This document shows positions 53,330-61,841 of a DNA stretch of 64,000 nt, piece after piece. The position numbers and the translations under genes were made by a program. Numbering within the stretch: position 1 is the first letter of the stretch; each line of letters begins with the position of its first letter. Origin of the DNA: JBNNGK01 sp050268245 (lineage in GTDB: Bacteria; Pseudomonadota; Gammaproteobacteria; Enterobacterales; Enterobacteriaceae); the NCBI RefSeq assembly GCF_050268245.1, contig NZ_JBNNGK010000009.1, positions 62,001 to 126,000 of the forward strand, given 5' to 3'. Below the pieces are notes generated by a model, which saw only the letters and a list, made by a program, of their open reading frames with translations, was not told the DNA's origin and searched no databases.

Positions 53330-54151
53330 ATGACAACGCAACCCATCATCAAACTCCACGACGGTAATCTGATGCCGCAGTTGGGTCTCGGCGTTTGGCA
53401 AGCAAGCATTGAAGAGACTACCAACGCGGTGACAACAGCGCTGGAAGTGGGTTATCGCTCCATCGATACTGCGGCAATCTACAAAAACGAGGAAGGCGTC
53501 GGCAATGCGTTGCAGTCCACCTCAATTGCGCGTAATGAATTGTTTATCACCACCAAACTGTGGAACGACGATCAAGCCGATCCGCAAGCCGCGTTGGAAA
53601 CCAGTCTGAAAAAACTGCAATTGGATTATGTCGATCTGTATCTGATCCACTGGCCGCGACCAGAGCAGGATCGCTACGTCGACGCTTGGCGAGGATTGAT
53701 CGCGCTACGCGAACAAGGTTTGGCAAAAAGTATCGGCGTTTGCAATTTCCACATTCCGCATCTGCAACGTTTGCAAGATGAAACGGGTGTCGCACCCGTC
53801 ATTAATCAGATCGAACTGCATCCGTTGCTGCAACAGCGCCAGTTGCACGCTTGGAATGCAACGCACAACATTGCCACCGAATCCTGGAGCCCGCTAGCGC
53901 AGGGCGGCAATGGCGTGTTTGAACAGCCGGTCATTAAAAAACTGGCGGAGAAATACGAGAAAACCCCGGCGCAAATTGTCATTCGTTGGCATTTGGACTG
54001 CGGGCTGATCGTGATCCCGAAATCCGTCACACCGGCACGCATTCGTGAAAACTTTGCGGTGTTCGATTTCAAACTGGATAAAGACGAACTGAGTGACATT
54101 GCCAAACTGGATATTGGCAACCGTTTGGGGCCAAACCCAGAAACACTGTAG
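53330..54151 (+). CDS. dkgA: 2,5-diketo-D-gluconate / methylglyoxal reductase A
   Basis: A 273-residue aldo-keto reductase. The catalytic tetrad is visible: Asp in YRSIDTAAIYKNEEGVGNAL with its Tyr, Lys in TKLWNDDQ, and His in LIHWPRPEQ. IVIPKSVTPARIRENF is the NADPH-binding signature. It is 84 bases after yqhD with AAGGAGA before the ATG, and detoxifies methylglyoxal and related carbonyls. Confidence 0.93.
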   Translation: MTTQPIIKLHDGNLMPQLGLGVWQASIEETTNAVTTALEVGYRSIDTAAIYKNEEGVGNALQSTSIARNELFITTKLWNDDQADPQAALETSLKKLQLDYVDLYLIHWPRPEQDRYVDAWRGLIALREQGLAKSIGVCNFHIPHLQRLQDETGVAPVINQIELHPLLQQRQLHAWNATHNIATESWSPLAQGGNGVFEQPVIKKLAEKYEKTPAQIVIRWHLDCGLIVIPKSVTPARIRENFAVFDFKLDKDELSDIAKLDIGNRLGPNPETL

Positions 54152-54162
54152 TTTTACTCTTC

Positions 54163-54183
54163 CCCTCTCCCCTGCGGAGAGGG
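54163..54183 (+). terminator. Hairpin after dkgA
   Basis: CCCTCTCC (54163-54170) pairs with GGAGAGGG (54176-54183) around CCTGC, 11 bases after the dkgA stop. AT-rich DNA follows. Confidence 0.65.
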
Positions 54184-54276
54184 AATAAAATACTACGTTT
54201 TAGCCGCACTGACGTTATGATGACGCGATAATCTGCCGTACCTATCACGCGAATACTCAACACAGCACGGAGCCAC

Positions 54277-54879
54277 ATGAAATTCCCACTCGCTTCCGCT
54301 TCATCTCTTGGCGTTATCCTGTCCATTTTAATTCTGGCCGGTTGTTCCAGTAAGCCCCATCACGTCCGCTATGATCGACACACGTTTGATGACGCCATTG
54401 AAGATGCGGCTGATGATTACAACGTCGATGCCAAACTCATCACCGCGATGATTCAGGTAGAATCCGGCTTTAATCCACGCGCGGTCAGCCGCTCCAACGC
54501 CATCGGCCTGATGCAACTGAAAGCCAACACCGCCGGTTGCGACGCTTACCGTTTTAAGGAAAAAAGTGGCTGCCCGGATGACGATGATTTGCTGGATCCC
54601 GAGACCAATATCGATCTAGGCGCGGCATATTTGGCTTCATTGCAACGACAATTCAAAGGCATTGAAAACCCGGTGACGTTGCGCTATGCCACCGAAGTGG
54701 CTTACGTCAACGGCGCAGGTGCGCTGCTTCGGACGTTTTCCAGCAATCGCCAACAGGCAGTTGGCATGATCAATAACCTGTCACCGGAGGCTTTCCGCTG
54801 GCACGTACGCCAACATCACCCTTCAGCGCAGGCACCCCGCTATTTGGCTAAAGTGGAAGCGGCTTACAGCAAGCTATAA
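54277..54879 (+). CDS. emtA: Membrane-bound lytic endotransglycosylase E
   Basis: A 200-residue lipoprotein. The lipobox LILAGCSSK ends the signal, so it should be anchored in the outer membrane. The SLT domain has the catalytic Glu in ITAMIQVESGFNPRAVSRSNAIGLMQLKANTAG and a C-terminal VAYVNGAGALLRTFSSNRQQA shared with E. coli EmtA, along with APRYLAKVEAA. It cuts peptidoglycan glycan strands internally. The array of palindromic repeats follows it. Confidence 0.88.
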   Translation: MKFPLASASSLGVILSILILAGCSSKPHHVRYDRHTFDDAIEDAADDYNVDAKLITAMIQVESGFNPRAVSRSNAIGLMQLKANTAGCDAYRFKEKSGCPDDDDLLDPETNIDLGAAYLASLQRQFKGIENPVTLRYATEVAYVNGAGALLRTFSSNRQQAVGMINNLSPEAFRWHVRQHHPSAQAPRYLAKVEAAYSKL

Positions 54880-54954
54880 GGAATCAACGCAAAAGGGCTG
54901 TGATTGGGGAGCATAACGCCCTAATCATTGTTTTCGTTCATGTATATCATGGCC

Positions 54955-56080
54955 AATATGGACGGGCGCGGCATGCCACGCCCCTACGTGGGGTACGGGT
55001 GTGACATTGCCAACTCGCTGATATGTGACGCTCATACCCTGACCGTAGTGGCCGGGCACGCCCGGCCTGCATTCAGAATTCGACATCAAACAACCAACCG
55101 GGCGCGGGGAACGGGTGTGATGTTGCCAACTTGCTGATAAGTCGCGCTCGTCGCCTCACCGTAGTGGCCGGGCACGCCCGGCCTGCATTCAGTATTCGGC
55201 ATCAAACAACCGGGCGCGGCATGCCACGCCCCTACGTGGGGAACGGATGTAACGTTGCCAACTTGCTGATAAGTCGCGCTCGTCGCCGCACCGGAGTGGC
55301 CGGGCATGCCCGGCCTGCATTCAAGTATTCGGCATCAACCAACCGGGCGCGGCATGCCACGCCCCTACGTGGGGTACGGATGTGACATTGCCAACTTGCT
55401 GATATGTGGCGCTCATACCCTGACCGTAGTGGCCGGGCACGCCCGGCCTGTATTCAAGTATTCGACATCAACCAACCGGGCGCGGCATGCCACGCCCCTA
55501 CGTGGGGTACGGATGTGATGGTGCCAACTCGCTGATATGTGACGCTCATACCCTGACCGTAGTGGCCGGGCATGCCCGGCCTGCATTCAGTATCCGGCAT
55601 CAAACAACCAACCGGGCGCGGGTACGGATGTAACGTTGCCAACTTGCTGATATGTGACGCTCATACCCCGACCGTAGTGGCCGGGCATGCCCGGCCTGCA
55701 TTCAGTATTCGGCATCAACCAACCGGGCGCGGCATGCCACGCCCCTACGTGGGGTACGGATGTGACATTGCCAACTTGCTGATATGTGACGCTCATACCC
55801 TGACCGTAGTGGCCGGGCATGCCCGGCCTGCATTCAGTATCCGGCATCAAACAACCAACCGGGCGCGGGTACGGATGTAACGTTGCCAACTTGCTGATAT
55901 GTGACGCTCATACCCCGACCGTAGTGGCCGGGCATGCCCGGCCTGCATTCAGTATTCGGCATCAACCAACCGGGCGCGGCATGCCACGCCCCTACGTGGG
56001 GTACGGATGTGACATTGCCAACTTGCTGATATGTGACGCTCATACCCTGACCGTAGTGGCCGGGCATGCCCGGCCTGTAT
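54955..56080. repeat. Tandem array of palindromic repeats, nine units
   Basis: The gap between emtA and the convergent ygiQ is filled by a tandem array. The 18-base palindrome GGCCGGGCA[T/C]GCCCGGCC recurs nine times, starting at 55050, 55166, 55298, 55431, 55564, 55679, 55811, 55926 and 56058. Spacing is 132-133 or 115-116 bases. Long units carry a second palindromic block (GGGCGCGGCATGCCACGCCC, then CTACGTGGGG); in short units that block is cut to GGGCGCGGG. The two-unit block of 247 bases is repeated exactly (from about 55560 and again from about 55807), so the last expansion is recent. Peptide-like frames across it are artefacts. Confidence 0.93.
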
Positions 56081-56117
56081 TCAGAATATGGCTCACAGCG
56101 CCCTGCTGAACTCTCGG

Positions 56118-58283
56118 TTACGGCTTGCCGTTACGAATGGGTTTACGCGGCGGCTTGTTAGTCGGCGTGCGTTGGCGCTTAACGTCTGTGTGCTTGGTCA
56201 ACGCCGGGCGCGTCTGACGCTGCAGCCGTTTAGCTTCACGCTGTTCGTCAATACTCGGTGCGGGTACCAAACATTCCCGACGGCTGCCAATCAGATATTT
56301 CAACCCCATCTCCTCCAGCGCACGGCGGATCAGCGCCCAGTTAGCCGGATCGTGATAGCGCAGTAACGCCTTATGCAACCGGCGCTGGCGATCGCCACGC
56401 GGGATAAATACGTCCTCTGACTTATATCCCACTTTGCCCAACGGATTCTTACCGCTGTAATACATCGTGGTGGAGTTAGCCATCGGTGACGGATAGAAAT
56501 TTTGCACCTGATCGAGACGGAAACGGTTCTTCTTCAACCACAACGCCAGATTGACCATATCCTCGTCACGCGTGCCGGGATGCGAAGAGATAAAATACGG
56601 AATCAAATACTGCTCTTTACCCGCCTGCTTCGAATACTGATCGAACAGCTGTTTGAAACGATCGTAACTGCCCATGCCCGGTTTCATCATTTTCGATAGC
56701 GGGCCGGTTTCGGTATGTTCTGGCGCAATCTTCAAGTAACCGCCGACGTGATGGGTAGCCAGCTCCTTGATATAACGCGGATCTTCCACGGCCAGATCGT
56801 AACGTACCCCAGAGGCGATCAGGATCTTCTTCACCCCTTCCAACTCACGCGCACGGCGATACAGCTTAATGGTCGGTTCGTGGTTGGTATCCATGTAAGT
56901 ACAGATCTCTGGATACACGCACGATGCACGGCGGCAAGTCTGTTCAGCGCGCGGATTGGTACAGCGCAGCATGTACATATTGGCGGTTGGGCCACCGAGA
57001 TCGGAGATCACGCCGGTAAAACCGGGAACCTTGTCACGAATCTCTTCGATTTCACGGATGATCGAATCTTCAGAACGGCTCTGAATAATGCGCCCTTCAT
57101 GTTCAGTGATCGAACAGAATGAACAACCGCCATAGCAACCACGCATAATATTGACCGAGAAACGGATCATATCGTAAGCCGGGATCCGTGCTTCGCCGTA
57201 AGACGGGTGTGGCACCCGCTGGTAAGGCAGCGCAAATACACTGTCCATTTCCGAGGTAGTCAGCGGAATCGCCGGCGGGTTCAGCCACACATAACGGTCA
57301 CCGTGCTTTTGCATCAGCGCACGCGCACAGCCAGGGTTAGTCTCATGGTGCAAAATACGTGAGGTGTGGGCATACAGCACTTTATCCGCTTTTACCTTCT
57401 CAAACGAGGGCAGCAGCACGTAGGTTTTTTCCCACGGCTTTGGTTTGGCGGCGCGCACGGTAATCGGTTTAGCTTCGGACTCCGGCTGGCTCCCATCGGC
57501 GCAGGGTAGATCTTCGCCGTAAGGATTCGGGATCGGTTCAATGCGCCCCGGCTTATCTAAACGGGTAGAATCCACACCGCTCCAGCCGGGTAACGGGCCT
57601 TTGCGCATCACGGCCGTATTGCGAATATCGTGGATGTCGCTGATTTTCTCCCCCGCAGCCAGACGGTGCGCCACTTCAATCAACGGGCGCTCACCGTTGC
57701 CATAGATCAGCATGTCTGCCTTGGAGTCCACCAATACCGAACGACGAACGGTATCAGACCAGTAGTCATAGTGGGAAATACGACGCAGGCTCGCTTCGAT
57801 GCCACCCAGTACGATAGGCACATCTTTGTAAGCTTCCTTGCAGCGCTGGGTATACACCAGCGTAGCGCGATCGGGGCGTTTCCCACCGACATTACCCGGC
57901 GTGTACGCATCATCGTGGCGCAGCTTACGATCGGCGGTATAACGGTTGATCATCGAATCCATGTTGCCTGCGGTGACGCCGAAGAACAGATTAGGCTTAC
58001 CTAACCGCATGAAGTCGTCTTTATTACTCCAATCCGGCTGGGCAATGATGCCCACACGGAATCCCTGCGCTTCCAGCATGCGACCGATAATCGCCATACC
58101 GAAGCTCGGATGATCGACATAAGCATCACCGCTGATAATAATCACATCGCAGCTGTCCCAGCCTAATTGATCCATCTCTTCACGCGACATCGGTAAAAAC
58201 GGTGCCGTGCCATAACATTCGGCCCAATAAGGCTTATAGGAAAACAGTTCGCGATCCGGTTGGATCAGGCTGGTGGTGCTCAT
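56118..58283 (-). CDS. ygiQ: Radical SAM protein YgiQ
   Basis: A 721-residue radical SAM enzyme of the UPF0313 family. The cluster motif is MRGCYGGCSFCSITEHEGR (CxxxCxxC); an N-terminal cobalamin-like domain (PMSREEMDQLGWDSCDVIIISGDAYVDHPSFG) precedes it. The basic C-terminal tail (RPALTKHTDVKRQRTPTNKPPRKP) is typical. Conserved in proteobacteria; reaction unknown. Its 3' end lies about 40 bases from the repeat array. Confidence 0.93.
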   Translation of the reverse strand: MSTTSLIQPDRELFSYKPYWAECYGTAPFLPMSREEMDQLGWDSCDVIIISGDAYVDHPSFGMAIIGRMLEAQGFRVGIIAQPDWSNKDDFMRLGKPNLFFGVTAGNMDSMINRYTADRKLRHDDAYTPGNVGGKRPDRATLVYTQRCKEAYKDVPIVLGGIEASLRRISHYDYWSDTVRRSVLVDSKADMLIYGNGERPLIEVAHRLAAGEKISDIHDIRNTAVMRKGPLPGWSGVDSTRLDKPGRIEPIPNPYGEDLPCADGSQPESEAKPITVRAAKPKPWEKTYVLLPSFEKVKADKVLYAHTSRILHHETNPGCARALMQKHGDRYVWLNPPAIPLTTSEMDSVFALPYQRVPHPSYGEARIPAYDMIRFSVNIMRGCYGGCSFCSITEHEGRIIQSRSEDSIIREIEEIRDKVPGFTGVISDLGGPTANMYMLRCTNPRAEQTCRRASCVYPEICTYMDTNHEPTIKLYRRARELEGVKKILIASGVRYDLAVEDPRYIKELATHHVGGYLKIAPEHTETGPLSKMMKPGMGSYDRFKQLFDQYSKQAGKEQYLIPYFISSHPGTRDEDMVNLALWLKKNRFRLDQVQNFYPSPMANSTTMYYSGKNPLGKVGYKSEDVFIPRGDRQRRLHKALLRYHDPANWALIRRALEEMGLKYLIGSRRECLVPAPSIDEQREAKRLQRQTRPALTKHTDVKRQRTPTNKPPRKPIRNGKP

Positions 58284-58424
58284 TCGCGTGCTCTTTTTGC
58301 AGGTTAATTCATCGCCGGGCGGCGATTATACGCACTCACCGCGAAAAGAGCATGGTTATTTCTGACAAAGTATTTTAGTGTGCCCGCCTATACGAAGACA
58401 TCGCTAACGTCGTAGAGAAAGTAA

Positions 58425-59339
58425 ATGATTGAATTTTTTGCATCAACACCGGTACTGGTGCTGGGCGGCGCGGTCGGTGAAATTGTGTCGATGCGGCCAC
58501 ACTCGCCACGCCATAGTGAAGAAAGTGACATTGCGCCACAACGACGACAGATCGGCGGCAGCGCATTTAAGGTCGCGAGTGCGTTACGGCGGCTCAATGT
58601 GCCGGTGGTCAATGGCATACCGGTCGGCAAGGGTGACTGGGGAGCGACAATTGAAGCCGTGATGAACGAATGGGGTCTACCGGTACTGCTGCGCCACGGG
58701 CTGATGGATAACGGCTGGCAGCAGACGTGGATAGAGCCGGACGGCCAGCATCACATCACCACCGTTACCGGCTGCGAAGCGCAATGGAACAAAGCGCAGT
58801 TGGCAACGCTACCGCTCACCCCAGAAACACTGATCTATATTAATGGCGATCAATTGAGCGGCACCGCGGGCGAAGCACTGCGCGAATGGTTAACCCGCTT
58901 GCCGTATGACCAGCGTCGCTTAATCGATCCCGGTGCCAGCGTTAGCCAACTTAGCGAGGATTTCTTCGCCATGCTCAGCGACAGCGAGACGTGGCTAACG
59001 CTCAATCGCCAACACATCGCCCTGCTTTGCGGTGAAGACAATGCGCTTGACGCCGCACAGCATTTTGCCAGCGCGCACAATTTCACCGTGATCTGTCGGC
59101 TGGATAGCGACGGTGTGTGGATTTGTGATGGGAAAAATGCCCCGCAACCCATCGCCGCCAATCCGGCCGAAAGTATCGCTGCCTTGGATAGCGTCGATGC
59201 ACACTGCGCGGGATTATTAGCTGGCCTGTCGGCTGGCCGGAGTTTGCCGGAAGCGGTCGCTCTGGCTAACCGCGTCGCGGCCTGCGTTAGCGGCCAAGAT
59301 AATGCCAATAACCTGCCAGCGCCCTTTCCCCCAGCCTGA
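58425..59339 (+). CDS. PfkB-family sugar kinase homologue lacking the GAGD motif
   Basis: A 304-residue ribokinase-fold protein. The N-terminal IGGSAFKVASALRRLNVPVVNGIPVGKG is a good PfkB signature 1. At signature 2, where active kinases have D-T-x-G-A-G-D, this protein reads DSVDAHCAGLLAGLSAG: the anion-hole glycines and the catalytic Asp are replaced. It may be a non-catalytic or altered-specificity member. Divergent from ygiQ. Function unknown. Confidence 0.82.
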   Translation: MIEFFASTPVLVLGGAVGEIVSMRPHSPRHSEESDIAPQRRQIGGSAFKVASALRRLNVPVVNGIPVGKGDWGATIEAVMNEWGLPVLLRHGLMDNGWQQTWIEPDGQHHITTVTGCEAQWNKAQLATLPLTPETLIYINGDQLSGTAGEALREWLTRLPYDQRRLIDPGASVSQLSEDFFAMLSDSETWLTLNRQHIALLCGEDNALDAAQHFASAHNFTVICRLDSDGVWICDGKNAPQPIAANPAESIAALDSVDAHCAGLLAGLSAGRSLPEAVALANRVAACVSGQDNANNLPAPFPPA

Positions 59340-59379
59340 TTTGGCGCGTTCCCCGCTTTTGGCTGGGGAACGCCTCACC

Positions 59380-60795
59380 TCACGGTAATGGCTGCACCAC
59401 AAACTGCCCCGCAGAGCCGCGATCGGCCATTTCTAGCGTTTGGCTATGATAGAAGAGTGGGAAATGTTCGGACGATGCTTGGGTAAAGTGCACCAATAGC
59501 TCGACGTCGCCATCAACCCACACGGTATCTTTCCAACCGCGATCTTCCGCCATCGGCTGTGCACCGTTGACGCGTTTGATCAGGAACTGCACGCCTTCAA
59601 TATGGAAGGCCTGGGGTGAATCGGCATGAATCGTCCAGCTTTCCCAGCTGTCTTGTTGCGTTTGCACGTCAATACGATTCATATCCCAGATCGCGCCGTT
59701 GATACCGGCCAAATTGTCGCCCAAGCGAAATTCTCGCGAACGGCTAACGCTGCCGTCCAGCAATTGATCCGCCAGCAGACGCATCGGCAGATTATCGGTC
59801 ACTAGCGGTAACAAGCCGGTAGGTCTTAAGGTCAGAACTTGAGTCGATACCAACAGGCTGGAGGGTTCGAATAACCCACGCAGGCGATCCATAATGCCCG
59901 CCGCTTCACCAGCGGTGATGGTCACCTCATTACCTTTCGACATATCAATCAGCACTTCACGCCGTTCCCCCGGCGCTAATGACAGTTGTTGAACCGCCAC
60001 CGGCGCGGGTAAGAAGCCCTGATCGCTGGCAATGACATTCAGTGGACGGCCGTCACTCAGCTGTAAAATATAGCGCCGTGAATTGGAGGCATTAAGCAAA
60101 CGCAAACGTACCCAGCCACGTGACACTTCTACATACGGGTTTTGCACCCCGTTGACCAGCAGCGTATCTCCGATAAACCCGCCTTTCGATGGCGGGTTAT
60201 ATTCTGGCGTACCAAAGTTATCCAAACGTTTGTCTTGAATAATCAACGGAAAATCGTCAACGCCGTAATGGTTAGGCAAAGGCAGCGCTTTACTGACTTC
60301 ATCTTCGATCAGCCACATGCCTGCCAGGCCGTTATAGACGTGGGGGGCCATCCGGTTTGGGGTGTTGGCATGATACCAGCAGGTGGCCGCAGCCTGGCGG
60401 ATAGGAATCACCGGTGACCAATCAACTCCCGGTGACATCAGGCGAGCCGCGCCGCCCATCAGCGTACCCGGCACCTGTAAACCGCTAACGGTCATTGATA
60501 CCGGCTCGGCCAGACGATTACTGTAAATCAGTTTAACGTCGTCGCCGCTGTGTACCCGCACCGTCGGCCCGAGGTACATGCCGTTAATTCCCCATACCGA
60601 AGCTCGATTGTTGGCAATAAAGGCCCAGTGAGCGCGTTGCAAGGTTAAAAACAGCGGTTGACCACGGCGCGACTCCAACAGCGGAGGAACCGGTAACGGG
60701 GATTGCGCTCCGCTCGCTTCAGCCCTCAGCGGCACGGCTCCCGCGCACAACGCCAAGCCCGATGCCTGAATAAACTGACGCCGACTGAGTGACAT
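59380..60795 (-). CDS. ftsP: Cell-division protein FtsP (SufI)
   Basis: About 471 residues, multicopper-oxidase fold without copper. The frame opens six codons earlier; MSLSRRQFIQASGLALCAGAVPLRAEA is the Tat signal (SRRxFI). Copper-binding His clusters of true oxidases are lost. It stabilises the divisome under stress in the periplasm. It is upstream of plsC and parC on the same strand, as in E. coli. Confidence 0.92.
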   Translation of the reverse strand: MSLSRRQFIQASGLALCAGAVPLRAEASGAQSPLPVPPLLESRRGQPLFLTLQRAHWAFIANNRASVWGINGMYLGPTVRVHSGDDVKLIYSNRLAEPVSMTVSGLQVPGTLMGGAARLMSPGVDWSPVIPIRQAAATCWYHANTPNRMAPHVYNGLAGMWLIEDEVSKALPLPNHYGVDDFPLIIQDKRLDNFGTPEYNPPSKGGFIGDTLLVNGVQNPYVEVSRGWVRLRLLNASNSRRYILQLSDGRPLNVIASDQGFLPAPVAVQQLSLAPGERREVLIDMSKGNEVTITAGEAAGIMDRLRGLFEPSSLLVSTQVLTLRPTGLLPLVTDNLPMRLLADQLLDGSVSRSREFRLGDNLAGINGAIWDMNRIDVQTQQDSWESWTIHADSPQAFHIEGVQFLIKRVNGAQPMAEDRGWKDTVWVDGDVELLVHFTQASSEHFPLFYHSQTLEMADRGSAGQFVVQPLP

Positions 60796-60923
60796 ATTTT
60801 CTCCAGAAAACAAATACTAAACCGTGTGCAAAAACCTGACGCCTGACAATGCTGTTAAGCGTAGCAGGAAGCGATGGCGCTGCCGTTAGAATTATCCGCG
60901 CCGCTTAGCCACCATGGGCAATG

Positions 60924-61658
60924 TTATTTTTGGTTGGCTTCTCGCTGGGCGACTTCTTCATCCAATTGTGCGATTTTTGCTAGCATCAGTTCGCGGCAAT
61001 GGTTCGCCAACTCACGCACGTTTTCTTTCGCATATTTCGATGTGTCTATCGGCTCCAACATCTCGACAATCACGTGCCCATTATTCCAGCGGTTAAGCTT
61101 TATTTTATTGCTGGTATTAGAAACGCAGATCGGCACGATGGGCACCCCGGCAGTAATCGCAGCATGAAATGCGCCGGTTTTAAACGGCAACAGGCCACGA
61201 CCACGGCTACGCGTGCCCTCTGGAAACATCCAGATAGAAATATTGCGCTTCTTAATCTGTTCAACCACCTGTGAGATGGTGCCGTGCGCTTTCGCGCGGT
61301 TATCCCGATCGATCAGCAGATTACCGGTTAGCCAATACAGTTGGCCGAAAAATGGGATCCACGCCAGGCTTTTCTTACCCACGGTAACGGTACGCGGCTG
61401 AACCGCATTGGACACCGTCACCATGTCGTAGTTGTTCTGATGGTTGGCAATATAAATACAACTACCGTAGTCGTTCACGTCTGCCGGGCGACGAATTTCA
61501 ACCTTTAGGCCAAAGACCGTAGATAAGCGACCAAACAGATGACCAAACGTTGCCACATGACGGGGATTTCGCGGGCTGAACAAACAGTAAATCGAACCAA
61601 AAATGCACACCAAGAGACAAAACAGGATGACAAAAATGGTACGCAAAATGAGTAACAT
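60924..61658 (-). CDS. plsC: 1-acyl-sn-glycerol-3-phosphate acyltransferase
   Basis: About 244 residues. The frame opens at 61706, but the ATG at 61658 (MLLILRTIFVILF) has AAGAGG upstream. One N-terminal membrane helix is followed by the acyltransferase motifs NHQNNYD (HX4D) and FPEGTRSRGRG. It makes phosphatidic acid from lysophosphatidic acid at the inner membrane. Confidence 0.94.
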   Translation of the reverse strand: MLLILRTIFVILFCLLVCIFGSIYCLFSPRNPRHVATFGHLFGRLSTVFGLKVEIRRPADVNDYGSCIYIANHQNNYDMVTVSNAVQPRTVTVGKKSLAWIPFFGQLYWLTGNLLIDRDNRAKAHGTISQVVEQIKKRNISIWMFPEGTRSRGRGLLPFKTGAFHAAITAGVPIVPICVSNTSNKIKLNRWNNGHVIVEMLEPIDTSKYAKENVRELANHCRELMLAKIAQLDEEVAQREANQK

Positions 61659-61841
61659 AACAACCTCTTTAGCACACTGCTGACGCGAAGCGCTTGCGCA
61701 AAACACAACCTGCTATTTTCCTGCCAGCAGACCATCCGCACAATAGCTTTATGCCGGTCAATGTTAAATATTTGAAAATAACCCTCGGCAATTTGTCGAG
61801 AATGGGCGCAATATTTTTATGTCACGCCCAGGCCTTATTTT

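Noticed and set aside
54955..56080. CRISPR array
   Set aside because: Units are 115-133 bases with no short unique spacers and no cas genes; the unit itself is repeated throughout.
54928..56109. Several 60-100 codon frames rich in GHARPAF and MPRPYVG
   Set aside because: They are translations of the palindromic repeat on both strands and lack ribosome binding sites.
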